DNA of 64,000 nucleotides from Sulfitobacter sp. M05 (GCF_029285175.1 NZ_JABEDH010000007.1:62001-126000); one strand, 5' to 3'; positions 44,181 to 53,383 are shown, counted from the first letter of the stretch. Notes: generated by a model from the sequence alone, not told the origin. Numbers and translations are program-made.

Positions 44181-45461
44181 ATGAAACTGAAATGCCAACA
44201 GCTCACCCAATTTCTGAGATCTGCGCTTGCATCGTTGTGCGTTCTGTGGCTCGGCGCTTCTGATAGCAATGCTGAAAATAGAGTTTTTTCTTCTATCAAG
44301 GAACTATCTCCGCCTGTGACCAAAGGGGCACGTGAGCCATTTCTCTCCACCATGAACGATGGTCGCGTGCTGATGAGTTGGACTGAACCTCAAGGAGACA
44401 GTTTTGTAGTAAAAGTCGCAATTTCTGATGGTACCGAATGGTCTAGGCCACAAACCGTGGTTGAGCGGAATGATCTCTTCGTAAATTGGGCAGATTTTCC
44501 ATCTGCTATCGCTTTGGAAGATGGCTCGCTTGTTGCGCATTGGCTTCGCGCCAATGGTGATGATGACTATTTCTACGATATCAATATCGCCTTTTCACAG
44601 GACGAAGGTGTGACTTGGTCAACACCAATCATTCCTCACGACGATCGTTCACAACGCCAGCACGGTTTCGCGACACTGCTGCCAAACGATGGCGGCGGTT
44701 TTTCGGTGATCTGGTTGGATGGGCAGAGCTATGACACCTACGCGTCACAAGATGTTGCAGATAACGCCATGCAATTGCGTATGCGCAAATTTTCGGCCGA
44801 TAGCTCCATGGGAGAGGATCTATTGCTCGACGCGCGTACCTGTACATGTTGTCAGACTTCCGCTGCGGTAACCGGCGATAACGAACTTCTTGTCGTCTAC
44901 AGGGACCGGTCGCTCGAAGAGATACGGGACATATCAATCGTGCGCGAAACATCGCAGGGATGGTCCACCCCGCAACCAGTCAGCATAGACGGATGGAACA
45001 TCGAAGGCTGCCCCGTGAACGGCCCCGCGATTGATACGGTAGATGGCAACTCCGCTGTGGCGTGGTTCACCGCGGCAAATGATATTCCCAAGGTCAAAGT
45101 CGCGTTTTCAAGCGATGATGGCATAACCTTTGCGAAAGCGCTGGAAATCGACACCAGTGCACCGTCCGGTAGGGTCGACGTCATACAATTGAAAGATGGC
45201 TCTGCGCTGGTGACTTGGGTCAAACAAACAGTGCAGGGTGAAGCAATTCTGATCTGTTCCGTTAAACCGCAAGAAGGTTGCGTACGCCCCGAAATCGTGG
45301 CGATCAGCCCAAGCGGGAGAACAGTCGGTTTCCCCAGAATGACACTTGGCAAGGGGGGCGTGTTCATCGCCTGGACAGAACCCACAAACCCATCCGCGAC
45401 CCAACCCAGAGGCGGGACGACAATACGCACGGTGTTGGCACGAATGGAGGAGTTGAAATGA
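44181..45461 (+). CDS. Sialidase-fold (Asp-box) periplasmic protein with CxCC motif
   Basis: 426 aa with a signal peptide (LRSALASLCVLWLGASDSNA). Beta-propeller Asp-boxes are visible (FSQDEGVTWS, FSSDDGITFA). The catalytic Arg triad and Tyr of true sialidases are not evident, so it is likely a binding or assembly protein. A motif of C221-T-C-C224 in DARTCTCCQT and the isolated Cys of EGCPVNG and CSVKPQEGC suggest metal or disulfide chemistry. It is translationally coupled (4-nt overlap) to a TlpA-family thioredoxin, the natural reductant for such a Cys motif. Confidence 0.75.
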   Translation: MKLKCQQLTQFLRSALASLCVLWLGASDSNAENRVFSSIKELSPPVTKGAREPFLSTMNDGRVLMSWTEPQGDSFVVKVAISDGTEWSRPQTVVERNDLFVNWADFPSAIALEDGSLVAHWLRANGDDDYFYDINIAFSQDEGVTWSTPIIPHDDRSQRQHGFATLLPNDGGGFSVIWLDGQSYDTYASQDVADNAMQLRMRKFSADSSMGEDLLLDARTCTCCQTSAAVTGDNELLVVYRDRSLEEIRDISIVRETSQGWSTPQPVSIDGWNIEGCPVNGPAIDTVDGNSAVAWFTAANDIPKVKVAFSSDDGITFAKALEIDTSAPSGRVDVIQLKDGSALVTWVKQTVQGEAILICSVKPQEGCVRPEIVAISPSGRTVGFPRMTLGKGGVFIAWTEPTNPSATQPRGGTTIRTVLARMEELK

Positions 45462-45997
45462 AACAGTTCATAAAGCGGTTTCTTCCCTTCGTGATGTTGC
45501 TTGCAATCTTGCCGGATACGACATTCGCAGAGGGAAAAAGGTTCGTTTTCGGCATTCATCCGACACCTAAAGAAATCCCGGAAATCGCGTTTGAAGATTT
45601 GGAAGGGCAGCAGTTTACGCTTGAGGATTTCGAAGGAAAATACCTTCTCCTGAACGTCTGGGCAACGTGGTGTCCGCCATGTCGCAAGGAACTCCCCGAC
45701 TTGCAGGGTTTGCAGCAAGAACTCGGGGGACAACAATTCCAGGTCGTTGCCCTTTCTACCGATGCCGGAAAACGCGCCAGCGTGCTCCGCCTCTATCAAG
45801 AACTTGGTCTCGATGAGGACAGCATATTCATAGACCAAACCGGATCAGCCATGCGCAGGCTTGGAATTTTTGCGATGCCGACAACCCTTCTGATTGACCC
45901 TCAGGGACGCGAAATAGGTCGCAAGCCCGGGCCAGCTGAATGGGACAGCGATTCAGCGATTTCGTTTTTTGAAGAGCAGATGGTTGAGTTTGAGTGA
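45458..45997 (+). CDS. TlpA-family periplasmic thioredoxin, copy 2
   Basis: 179 aa from the ATG at 45458, overlapping the previous stop; GGAGGAG lies upstream. Signal ends near TFAEGKR. Active site NVWATWCPPCRKELP, cis-Pro region FAMPTTLLIDPQG and GPAEWDSD. It resembles the copy at 12544. Coupling to the CxCC sialidase-fold protein suggests it keeps that motif reduced. Confidence 0.88.
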   Translation: MKQFIKRFLPFVMLLAILPDTTFAEGKRFVFGIHPTPKEIPEIAFEDLEGQQFTLEDFEGKYLLLNVWATWCPPCRKELPDLQGLQQELGGQQFQVVALSTDAGKRASVLRLYQELGLDEDSIFIDQTGSAMRRLGIFAMPTTLLIDPQGREIGRKPGPAEWDSDSAISFFEEQMVEFE

Positions 45998-46245
45998 CAA
46001 AGCCGTATCTTTAATCTTGATAGCCTTTTAACAAGATGTGCGCTGTCATTTATCAATAAATGCTGAAGGATGGTCCTAAATACCGGTCAAGAACGGTAAG
46101 TTTCGGATGGGATTTTTTCCACTTATTTGTCGGCAAATAATCTGATGGAACATTCTCACGGTACATACGCTCGCGCTTATGTGGTCCTCGATATGCTCTA
46201 AGCCACTACCGATACCAACAACCAAACTGCGATTTTGGTGTCGTT

Positions 46246-46815
46246 TCAGCCAATCCGTAGCCACGAATTGGTCACGAATTCGTAAGGTGGCAGATCAAGG
46301 TTGCGCGGGGCAGGACCTTTGCGTATCCGCCCCGCAGTGTCGTAATGTGATCCATGGCAAGGGCAAAACCAACCCTTCCAGTCGCCAAGCGGTTCACTGC
46401 TGTTCTGACCCAGAGGCACACACCCAAGATGCGTACAAACGCCTATGACCACCAGCCATTCAGGGCGTTGTGCCCTTTCGGAGTCCAGTGCCGGGTCAAT
46501 CAGGTCAGCACCGTCATCGGCCCGCGCCAACGCAATTTGTTCTTGCGTGCGGTGATCTACAAAAAGCGGTTTGCCACGCCAGGTTAGTGTAATGCGTGTG
46601 CCTACTTCGATGCCCTCCAGATCTAAATCGATCGTGGACAACGCGGTGACATCGGCACTTGGGTTCATTGAGTTCAAGAGTGGCCAAACCGCAGCACCGG
46701 TGGCTACGGCACCCGCTCCTGCCGTAGCAAAATACAAAAAATCGCGGCGAACTGGAATCGTAGTCGTCCCGTTGCGGTGGTTGCACCTTTCGGCTGATTT
46801 TTCCGCATCAGTCAT
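46246..46815 (-). CDS. Rieske iron-sulfur protein without cytochrome bc genes
   Basis: 189 aa from the ATG at 46815 (GGAGAAAATC upstream). Tat-like signal ([19 protein letters not shown]) serves as anchor. The cluster ligands are complete: C127-T-H129 with C132, and C151-P-C153-H154 in [10 protein letters not shown]. The sequence is that of a ubiquinol-cytochrome c reductase subunit, but no cytochrome b or c1 gene is next to it. The regions on either side (45998-46245 and 46816-47060) hold no further genes that I can support, apart from the ECF promoter at 47000. Confidence 0.9.
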   Translation of the reverse strand: MTDAEKSAERCNHRNGTTTIPVRRDFLYFATAGAGAVATGAAVWPLLNSMNPSADVTALSTIDLDLEGIEVGTRITLTWRGKPLFVDHRTQEQIALARADDGADLIDPALDSERAQRPEWLVVIGVCTHLGCVPLGQNSSEPLGDWKGWFCPCHGSHYDTAGRIRKGPAPRNLDLPPYEFVTNSWLRIG

Positions 46816-46999
46816 GATTTTCTCCACAAATTTTTGCACTCCGTGCTTCGTTTCCAAAGCTGAACACGTTGCTTCTGATAAGAAGACGCATGTCGGGCGA
46901 AAACATTACAAGGATTGCGCTTTGACCCAATCTTTTAGACCGAATGAATGCGCTAAGCGCTACGAGTTCCACCCAAAGGCCTCCAACTTCTGGCGAACC

Positions 47000-47028
47000 T
47001 GTAATGGATTGGCACTGTTAACGTCTAC
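47000..47028 (+). promoter_or_regulatory. ECF-type promoter A (TGTAATG-N15-CGTCTAC)
   Basis: TGTAATG (47000-47006) and CGTCTAC (47022-47028) are separated by 15 nt, 32 nt before the start at 47061. The same two elements with the same spacing occur at 47369 and 52975, each before a small gene. CGTC-containing -10 elements are typical of ECF sigma factors. Confidence 0.7.
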
Positions 47029-47060
47029 GTTTCGACAAAGATCCCGCGCTGGAGCATGCG

Positions 47061-47351
47061 ATGAACATACATCAAGAAACACAGTTAGACGATGAAATGA
47101 AAGTCGTGATTTGCGACTGCCTGGATTTGTTATTGCCGATACTTCCATTGGATCAGGCGTTAATCGTCCGAGCGATTGATCTTGAAGGAATATCACTTCT
47201 GATCGTCGCAATTAGGCTAGAGATAAGTTTGACGGAAGTGGTTAAGCGACTAAAGTTTGGACGACAGACCCTGAACGCACACATCGGCGAATTGTTCGTC
47301 GGCCCATCGCAGGATGGACCGACAAGCTGCGGTTATCACAGGCCGCACTAA
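47061..47351 (+). CDS. Region-4-only sigma-like protein with CxC motif
   Basis: 96 aa. From residue 18 the sequence aligns by eye with the second half of the ECF sigma at 52298: ICDCLDLLLPILPLDQALIV against HVCQCVTGLMPFMRPDQSDL, both with a Cys-x-Cys before the conserved region-4 helices. Region 2, needed for core and -10 recognition, is absent. The C-terminus ends SCGYHRPH, another possible metal site. It could compete at -35 elements or modulate the full sigma. The gene has the ECF-type promoter A. Confidence 0.7.
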   Translation: MNIHQETQLDDEMKVVICDCLDLLLPILPLDQALIVRAIDLEGISLLIVAIRLEISLTEVVKRLKFGRQTLNAHIGELFVGPSQDGPTSCGYHRPH

Positions 47352-47368
47352 TTTTCTCAAACTAATTT

Positions 47369-47397
47369 TGTAATGCCTTACGGGATGGAACGTCTAC
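47369..47397 (+). promoter_or_regulatory. ECF-type promoter B (TGTAATG-N15-CGTCTAC)
   Basis: TGTAATG (47369-47375) and CGTCTAC (47391-47397) with 15 nt between, 36 nt before the start at 47434. Confidence 0.7.
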
Positions 47398-47433
47398 TTT
47401 ATACAACACCGTTTTGGCCAAAGGATATGAGAC

Positions 47434-47616
47434 ATGCGAACAGATATAACACCACACGAAAAAACCGTTCAGCCGGCACAAGGCGGCTGTTGCTGTGCGT
47501 CGTCTAAGACGATCAGCGCAACCGTGGATAACCAGCGTGCGAAGACCGCCGATTTGTCAGGCGCTCCCACATCTAACCCAACTAAAGATCAATCCCACAG
47601 CTGCTGCGGTAAATAA
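47434..47616 (+). CDS. 60-aa Cys-rich protein, probable metal binder
   Basis: Two Cys clusters, GGCCCASS near residue 18 and SCCGK at the C-terminus, flank a polar low-complexity middle; there is no signal peptide or membrane helix. This pattern suits a small cytoplasmic metal-buffering peptide. It follows ECF-type promoter B and precedes a 35-aa membrane ORF and the second copper ATPase. Confidence 0.6.
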   Translation: MRTDITPHEKTVQPAQGGCCCASSKTISATVDNQRAKTADLSGAPTSNPTKDQSHSCCGK

Positions 47617-47660
47617 TTGCGGACCAACAAGCCCAGTTCTCTGAGTGAAGGAACACGACA

Positions 47661-47768
47661 ATGACTTTGATTTTTCTGACCATAGCAGCGGGTTATCTGC
47701 TTTTACTTTCCAAACGGAAGAAAACGCAGACACAGCGTGCGCTTATGCTGGTTCGGATTAAATCCTGA
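47661..47768 (+). CDS. 35-aa membrane peptide
   Basis: A short ORF with a ribosome-like GAAGGAA 11 nt upstream: one hydrophobic helix (MTLIFLTIAAGYLLLL) followed by a basic stretch (SKRKKTQTQR). It fits a small inner-membrane peptide with cytoplasmic tail. No known family. It lies 44 nt after the Cys-rich ORF. Moderate support only. Confidence 0.4.
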   Translation: MTLIFLTIAAGYLLLLSKRKKTQTQRALMLVRIKS

Positions 47769-47917
47769 CGGTCCAGGATGCGGCCTTGGGTGATATTGTA
47801 TGGAAAACCGAGGGTCTGGCTATATTTGCATCGCTCGCCCTCGAACTCTACCATTTACCCAGTATTCTCGAGCTCGGCGAATTTGCCGTATCATCGTGGG
47901 CCGCTCCTGCAGAATGA
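47762..47917 (+). pseudogene. Possible gene remnant before the second copper ATPase
   Basis: An open frame of 51 codons without ATG or GTG start, with a coding-like and partly hydrophobic sequence (WKTEGLAIFASLALELYHLP, then LGEFAVSSWAAPAE). It overlaps the end of the 35-aa ORF in another frame, so a frameshift between the two is possible. The remainder to 48065 shows no clear promoter or gene. Confidence 0.25.
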
Positions 47918-48065
47918 ACGTTGACCAAGCGACAACCGAGCCCATGCAAATCGTCGTGGTCGAGGGTGTGGGACATTAAATGGTTGGGTTTCCTTGATTG
48001 GATCACAACAGAAATCGGCAAGCCGTCTTGTCGCAAAGACAGCATATTTAAGGAACGTCTGCATC

Positions 48066-50402
48066 ATGCAACACTCACATTCACCCGCTGATACGTCCTT
48101 GTACGTTTGTCCCATGCATCCGGAAGTTCAACAAGACGGGCCGGGGGATTGTCCCAAGTGCGGTATGCATCTGGTGCCAAAGGCAGAGGCAGACGCCGCT
48201 GCACATACAGGGTATGGAGTCCACGGTCATCATGGGGCCGAAAAGGTGCCCGCTGGTGATTTGGATGGTGTTCCTGCCGGATTTGACGGCGCTGTTTACA
48301 CGTGCCCGATGCACCCAGACGTGCGCCAGCCGCATGCAGGGTCCTGTCCGATTTGCGGAATGGGACTGGAGTTGGAATCGGCAACAATGGACGACGGACC
48401 CAACCACGAGCTTGTCGATTTCACGCGCCGGTTCTGGTTTGGGGCAATTTTGACAATCCCTCTGCTGATCCTGACAATGGGCCCGTATCTGGGTCTGCCT
48501 GTCCGCGACATATTTGGAGAACGCGCCACGCTTTGGATCGAACTGGTCCTTGGCGCGCCTGTCGTACTCTACAGCGGTTGGCCGTTTCTTGTACGGGGCT
48601 GGAACTCCTTCAAAACCATGAACCTCAACATGTTCTCGTTGATTGCTATGGGCGTCATGGCCGCGTGGATATTCAGTATCGTTGCTGTTCTTGTGCCGTC
48701 CATTTTTCCAAGCGGCTTTCGTGATGTCGACGGTAATGTCGGCGTCTACTTCGAGGCCGCCGCCGTGATTGTCACATTGGTCTTGTTGGGGCAGGTAATG
48801 GAATTGCGCGCACGCGAAGGCACAGGCAAGGCGATCCGCGCACTGCTTGATATGGCGGCCAAAACCGCAAGTGTCATTCGCGAAGATGGCACTGAAGAAG
48901 AAATCCCACTTGAGGATGTTCTTGTTGGGGACCACGTCCGTGTGCGCCCCGGCGACAAGGTTCCGGTGGACGGCACAGTGACCGAAGGGCGATCGTCCAT
49001 CGACGAGAGCATGATCACAGGCGAACCTGTTCCTGTCGAAAAGGTCGAAGGCGACACCGTCACGGGTGCTACGATCAACGGCACGGGCAGTCTTGTGATT
49101 GCGGCCACCCGGGTCGGGTCCGATACGATGTTGTCCCAAATCGTCGAAATGGTATCAAACGCGCAACGTAGCCGCGCACCAATCCAGAAATATGCGGATC
49201 AAGTTGCAGGGTACTTTGTGCCGATTGTGATCTTGGTGGCGGTTCTTGCCTTTGCTGCGTGGGCGCTTTGGGGTCCGGCACCTGCACTGTCCTATGCGCT
49301 AATCTCTGCGGTTGCGGTGCTGATCATCGCGTGCCCCTGTGCGCTTGGTCTGGCGACACCCATGTCAATCATGACAGCCACTGGTCGCGGGGCGCAAGCG
49401 GGTGTTCTGATCAAAAACGCCGAGGCGCTGGAACGGTTTGAAAAGGTCGATACCTTGATTGTCGACAAGACCGGCACGCTGACTGAAGGCAAGCCAACTT
49501 TAGTTGCCGTCTTGCCCGAGGCTGGCCACGATGAAGCGGAGGTATTGCGCCTTGCCGCATCACTTGAGCGCGGGTCAGAACACCCGCTTGCCGAGGCAAT
49601 CGTGCGCGGTGCGCAGGAACGTGGCGTTGACATGGTCACGGCAACCGACTTTGAAGCCATCACTGGTAAGGGTGTGAAAGGTGTTGTTGATGGCAAGCGC
49701 GTAGCACTTGGTAACCGCGCGTTGATCACCGATATGGGCCTTGAAGGCGGGGATTTGATCGACAAGGCCAACCTGCGCCGTGACGAAGGCGAAACAGTTA
49801 TGTTTGTCGTTCTTGATGGCAAAATTGCAGGACTGGTCAGCGTTGCGGACCCTGTAAAGGAAACCACACCTGCGGCCCTAAAAGCGCTGCACGAACTGGG
49901 CTTCCGGATCATCATGGCAACGGGCGACAACGAACGCACCGCCAAGGCAATCGGTGTCCGTCTGGGGATTGACGAAATCCGTGCCGACGTTCTGCCGCAA
50001 GACAAGGCGCGTATCGTGCGCGAATTGCAGGAAGCTGGCGCAAAAGTTGCGATGGCGGGTGATGGCGTGAACGATGCACCTGCCTTGGCACAGGCTGACG
50101 TCGGTATTGCGATGGGCACAGGTGCGGATGTCGCGATTGAAAGCGCAGGGATTACCCTGTTGAAAGGGAATCTTGACGGGATCGTGCGTGCGCGCAAGCT
50201 GGCAAGTGCGACGATGCGCAACATTCGCCAGAACCTGTTCTTTGCACTGATCTACAACACTGCAGGTGTTCCGGTCGCTGCGGGCATTCTGTTCCCCTTC
50301 TTCGGAATATTGATCAGCCCAATGTTCGCGGCATTCGCCATGAGCGCGTCTTCGATTTCCGTTGTGCTCAACGCACTACGGCTGCGCAGTGCAAAAATCT
50401 AA
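48066..50402 (+). CDS. Copper-type P1B ATPase with two CPMHP metal-binding motifs
   Basis: 778 aa from the ATG at 48066. Instead of CxxC domains the N-terminus has two heavy-metal-binding repeats, VCPMHPEVQ with CPKCGMHL (C15, C29, C32) and TCPMHPDVR with CPICGMGL (C80, C94, C97). The core is complete: CPC 423-425 in [14 protein letters not shown]467 in [24 protein letters not shown] and the final-helix [14 protein letters not shown] put it with copper or silver exporters. It differs from CopA at 32254 both in N-terminus and genomic circuit. An amino-acid-permease gene follows after 15 nt. Confidence 0.93.
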   Translation: MQHSHSPADTSLYVCPMHPEVQQDGPGDCPKCGMHLVPKAEADAAAHTGYGVHGHHGAEKVPAGDLDGVPAGFDGAVYTCPMHPDVRQPHAGSCPICGMGLELESATMDDGPNHELVDFTRRFWFGAILTIPLLILTMGPYLGLPVRDIFGERATLWIELVLGAPVVLYSGWPFLVRGWNSFKTMNLNMFSLIAMGVMAAWIFSIVAVLVPSIFPSGFRDVDGNVGVYFEAAAVIVTLVLLGQVMELRAREGTGKAIRALLDMAAKTASVIREDGTEEEIPLEDVLVGDHVRVRPGDKVPVDGTVTEGRSSIDESMITGEPVPVEKVEGDTVTGATINGTGSLVIAATRVGSDTMLSQIVEMVSNAQRSRAPIQKYADQVAGYFVPIVILVAVLAFAAWALWGPAPALSYALISAVAVLIIACPCALGLATPMSIMTATGRGAQAGVLIKNAEALERFEKVDTLIVDKTGTLTEGKPTLVAVLPEAGHDEAEVLRLAASLERGSEHPLAEAIVRGAQERGVDMVTATDFEAITGKGVKGVVDGKRVALGNRALITDMGLEGGDLIDKANLRRDEGETVMFVVLDGKIAGLVSVADPVKETTPAALKALHELGFRIIMATGDNERTAKAIGVRLGIDEIRADVLPQDKARIVRELQEAGAKVAMAGDGVNDAPALAQADVGIAMGTGADVAIESAGITLLKGNLDGIVRARKLASATMRNIRQNLFFALIYNTAGVPVAAGILFPFFGILISPMFAAFAMSASSISVVLNALRLRSAKI

Positions 50403-50417
50403 ACCCAAGGATATCCA

Positions 50418-51776
50418 ATGCAACATGACCACAGCGGCGCTGATACGAACGATACAGACCTGAACAAAGGCTCGATCAGTCTCAGTGGCGCTGTGGGCAT
50501 GGGGACGGGGGTCATGATCGGGGCAGGGATCTTTGCTTTGACTGGTCAGATCGCCCAGCTGGCAGGACCATATTTTGCGCTGTCATTTGTATTGGGCGCG
50601 ATCATCACATCGTTAAGTGCCTACAGTTACATCAAGATGTCCAATGCGTGGCCGTCGTCAGGTGGCGTCGCGATGATTTTGCAAAAGGCATACGGGCCGG
50701 GTGCGATTGCTGCGGCGGCCGCCTTGTTGATGGCGCTTTCAATGGTGATTTCAGAAAGCCTTGTGGCACGGACATTTGCGACCTATGTGCTGCGCCCGTT
50801 TGACATATCCAGCGGCCCGTTGGTTCCTCTCTTGGCCGTCGGCGTGATCTTGTTTGCTTTTCTTGTGAATGTCTCGGGCAACAGATCAGTGGGCCTGCTG
50901 TCGATTATCATGGCCGTCGTGAAAATTGGCGGCATTGCGGTGTTTGGCATTGTCGCATTGTGGGTTGGCGGGTTGAGTTTCCCGAATGCCAGCAGCAGTG
51001 GGGCCGGATTTGACGCGACCGGATTTGTGGCCTCTGTTGCGCTGTCGATCCTTGCGTTCAAAGGCTTCACAACAATCACGAACAGCGGCGGGGAAATCAC
51101 GGACCCTCACCGCAATGCAGGGCGCACGATCATGATCTCGATCGCGATCTGTGTTGTGATCTATTTGTTGGTTGCACTGGCGGTCGGATCCAACCTGACC
51201 ATTGATCAGATCGTTGCCGCCAAAGACTATTCACTGGCCGAAGCCGCCGCACCTGCGTTTGGTCAAGCGGGGTTCTATTTCACGGTTGTTTTGGCCGCCG
51301 TAGCGACTGCATCAGGTGTTTTGGCAAGCGTTTTTGCCGTCTCGCGGATGTTGGCGATGCTAACGGACATGAAAATGATCCCGCACCGGCATTTCGGAAT
51401 GTCTGGTCCAGTTCGCAGCCACACCTTGGTTTATACCGTGGTGATGGCATCAATTTTGGCGGTCTTTTTCGATCTCAGCCGGATCGCGTCATTTGGGGCG
51501 TTCTTTTACCTGGTCATGGATATGTTGGTGCACTGGGGCGTGTTCCGGCACTTGCGGCATGAAATTGGCGCGAACGGCATCATTCTGATGTGCGCACTGG
51601 CGTTTGACGCAGTTGTTCTTGCAGCATTCACCGTGATGAAACTGGGGTCGGACCCGATTATTGTTTTCATTGCAGCCATCGCTATTGGGGCCGTTTTTGT
51701 GTTCCAGCGGATATATTTGAAACAATGGTATGTGGCCCCATCCGACGACAAAGATCATACCATGGAGGGCATGTGA
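50418..51776 (+). CDS. APC-superfamily amino acid/cation permease
   Basis: 452 aa, about twelve membrane helices. The consensus first helix SGAVGMGTGVMIGAGIFALTGQ, the glycine-rich GAIITSLSAYSY and a short His-containing N-terminus (MQHDHSGADTND) are visible. The substrate is unknown. Because it directly follows a copper ATPase and has a His/Asp-rich start, it may import a metal-chelating amino acid or provide thiol precursors; this is inference. Next gene starts 1 nt after its stop. Confidence 0.85.
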   Translation: MQHDHSGADTNDTDLNKGSISLSGAVGMGTGVMIGAGIFALTGQIAQLAGPYFALSFVLGAIITSLSAYSYIKMSNAWPSSGGVAMILQKAYGPGAIAAAAALLMALSMVISESLVARTFATYVLRPFDISSGPLVPLLAVGVILFAFLVNVSGNRSVGLLSIIMAVVKIGGIAVFGIVALWVGGLSFPNASSSGAGFDATGFVASVALSILAFKGFTTITNSGGEITDPHRNAGRTIMISIAICVVIYLLVALAVGSNLTIDQIVAAKDYSLAEAAAPAFGQAGFYFTVVLAAVATASGVLASVFAVSRMLAMLTDMKMIPHRHFGMSGPVRSHTLVYTVVMASILAVFFDLSRIASFGAFFYLVMDMLVHWGVFRHLRHEIGANGIILMCALAFDAVVLAAFTVMKLGSDPIIVFIAAIAIGAVFVFQRIYLKQWYVAPSDDKDHTMEGM

Positions 51777-51777
51777 C

Positions 51778-52188
51778 ATGCTGACGTTTATTGGAAACCA
51801 TCCGATGCGGAGTGGTCTGATCGTCGCACTTGCGGTCAGCGTCCCACACCTGCTTTTGCCGATGGATTGGTCGGTTGCGGCAGCGGCCCTAACCCTAGCG
51901 TTTATTGCGGGCATATATGTTGGATTTACTGTGATACATGGCCAGGAACAGGCTTTCGTGTCAGAAGTCTCCGTTGCCATTACCTTTGGGGTGCTTGCTT
52001 TGGGTGGATTGGTCATAGCGCCTTGGATCATTCCGTTTGGTTTGGCGGGACACGCGGTTTGGGACATGCTTCACTATAGGAAATCCCATTTCCTGAAGGA
52101 TGTCCCGAAGTGGTATGTCCCGTTCTGCATCATAATTGATGTCATACTGGCGGCGGTGCTCGCGATCAGTTGGGGCCTGTGGCGCTAA
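51778..52188 (+). CDS. Four-helix membrane protein of unknown function
   Basis: 136 aa starting one base after the permease stop. Hydrophobic segments: SGLIVALAVSVPHLLLP, VAAAALTLAFIAGIYVGF, VAITFGVLALGGLVIAPW, IIIDVILAAVLAISWG. His residues in FGLAGHAVWDMLHYRKSHF might bind metal. No known family recognised. Co-transcription with the ATPase and permease is likely. Confidence 0.65.
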   Translation: MLTFIGNHPMRSGLIVALAVSVPHLLLPMDWSVAAAALTLAFIAGIYVGFTVIHGQEQAFVSEVSVAITFGVLALGGLVIAPWIIPFGLAGHAVWDMLHYRKSHFLKDVPKWYVPFCIIIDVILAAVLAISWGLWR

Positions 52189-52297
52189 CGCGGTATTTGC
52201 ATTTCTGCTGATTTTGGACTACAACTTGGTGGGTCTTGTGCCGCCACTTTTGACAAGCGCACGGGCCACATTTCTATTTTAAGAGAGGTCCGGTCAA

Positions 52298-52915
52298 TTG
52301 AGCAATGGCGATCATTTTTCCGGCGACGTCCTACCGACGACTGACCCCTCTGTTGAGGCGCTTTCTGTTAACCGGAAGATGTTTCTTGGTTTTCTGGTCA
52401 AGCGATTGGGAAACGTAACCGAGGCCGAGGATGTTTTGCAGGAGTTCTGTATCAGGGTCATGCAACGCAAAGACCAGCTGCGTGAAACCGACAAACTGAC
52501 AGCTTGGCTCTATGCGGTCCTGCGCTCTACTTTAAATGATCACTACCGCAAGATCGGGCGTGGTCGCAGGCTTAGCGCCGCTTTCGAGAATGAACAGAAA
52601 ACGGCGGACGTAAGCGAAGACGGAGCCGAAGAATTCGACCACGTTTGCCAATGTGTAACGGGGCTCATGCCATTCATGCGCCCGGATCAAAGTGATCTGA
52701 TACGTCGCGTGGATATTGAAGACGACGACCGGCGATCCGTTGCCGCTGACCTTGGTGTATCTGTCGGGGCCTTAGGTGTGCGGCTCCACCGTGCGCGCGC
52801 GGCATTACGCGACAGTTTGCTGGACCACTGCGGCGGCTGTTGCAAAGACGGCTTTAGTGATTGTTCTTGCCCGCCGGGAGGCTGCCAAAACAAAGCTACG
52901 CAATCCAGTTGCTAG
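52298..52915 (+). CDS. ECF sigma factor with Cys-rich C-terminal domain (CorE-like)
   Basis: 205 aa; the start appears to be TTG at 52298 with AGAGAGG upstream. Sigma region 2 is VTEAEDVLQEFCIRVMQRK with LTAWLYAVLRSTLNDHYRK. Region 4 runs over DIEDDDRRSVAADLGVSVGALGVRLHRARAAL. The tail has seven cysteines (HCGGCCKDGFSDCSCPPGGC) and there is a CQC in the linker. This is the design of CorE (ECF44-type) sigma factors, whose Cys-rich domain senses metal directly with no anti-sigma factor. No anti-sigma gene is adjacent. The likely targets are the three TGTAATG-N15-CGTCTAC promoters. Confidence 0.87.
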   Translation: MSNGDHFSGDVLPTTDPSVEALSVNRKMFLGFLVKRLGNVTEAEDVLQEFCIRVMQRKDQLRETDKLTAWLYAVLRSTLNDHYRKIGRGRRLSAAFENEQKTADVSEDGAEEFDHVCQCVTGLMPFMRPDQSDLIRRVDIEDDDRRSVAADLGVSVGALGVRLHRARAALRDSLLDHCGGCCKDGFSDCSCPPGGCQNKATQSSC

Positions 52916-52974
52916 GTCGAAAAACCAACTTACCTTGTATTTGAAAGCATCACGCAGATTTCCGCGGTCAATTG

Positions 52975-53003
52975 TGTAATGTTCTTGCGGCACATACGTC
53001 TAC
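52975..53003 (+). promoter_or_regulatory. ECF-type promoter C (TGTAATG-N15-CGTCTAC)
   Basis: TGTAATG (52975-52981) and CGTCTAC (52997-53003) with 15 nt between, 61 nt before the start at 53065 and just downstream of the ECF sigma gene. Confidence 0.7.
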
Positions 53004-53064
53004 CTTACTGAAAGCGCTTATCCTGTCCATCGGACACTAAGCGCTGCACAGAAGGAGAGATGTT

Positions 53065-53340
53065 ATGACCATTGCCACCACCCCCCAAATACCCGTCAAG
53101 GCGCTCGGATGGAGTCTTGGTGCATTTTTTGCAATCACCTTTGCAATCTGCGTGGCATTCGGACTTATCTTTACCGGAGCCACAATGTTTAAGGCATGGC
53201 TGCCGCTATTTCCGTGGGTCACTTGGATTAGTTGGTCAAGCTTTGGCCTAGGACTCATCGAAGCCTTTGCCTATGGCTGGTTCGTTGCCCTCATCTTTGG
53301 CCCGTTGTTCAACTACTTTTCCGCACGGCAAAGGCGCTGA
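53065..53340 (+). CDS. DUF5676 membrane protein
   Basis: 91 aa with two long membrane helices (LGAFFAITFAICVAFGLIF and IEAFAYGWFVALIFGPLF) separated by an aromatic loop (FPWVTWISWSSFG). This matches the DUF5676 pattern, which occurs with copper and other metal genes. AAGGAGAG lies upstream. It is the first gene after ECF-type promoter C. Function unknown. Confidence 0.75.
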   Translation: MTIATTPQIPVKALGWSLGAFFAITFAICVAFGLIFTGATMFKAWLPLFPWVTWISWSSFGLGLIEAFAYGWFVALIFGPLFNYFSARQRR

Positions 53341-53383
53341 GATCAGCCCACCATTTCGAAAACTTCAAACAGAAAGAAAACTC

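Noticed and set aside
46076-46264. 62-aa minus-strand ORF overlapping the end of the Rieske gene
   Set aside because: GTG start, 19-nt out-of-frame overlap, no ribosome site and no recognisable feature.
48053-48062. AACGTCTGC before the second copper ATPase as a fourth ECF promoter
   Set aside because: The -10-like part is one base off and there is no TGTAATG at the 15-nt position.
48081-49139. Long antisense ORF (352 codons) under the second copper ATPase
   Set aside because: Composition-driven shadow of the plus-strand gene; no start signal, and protein lacks domain features.
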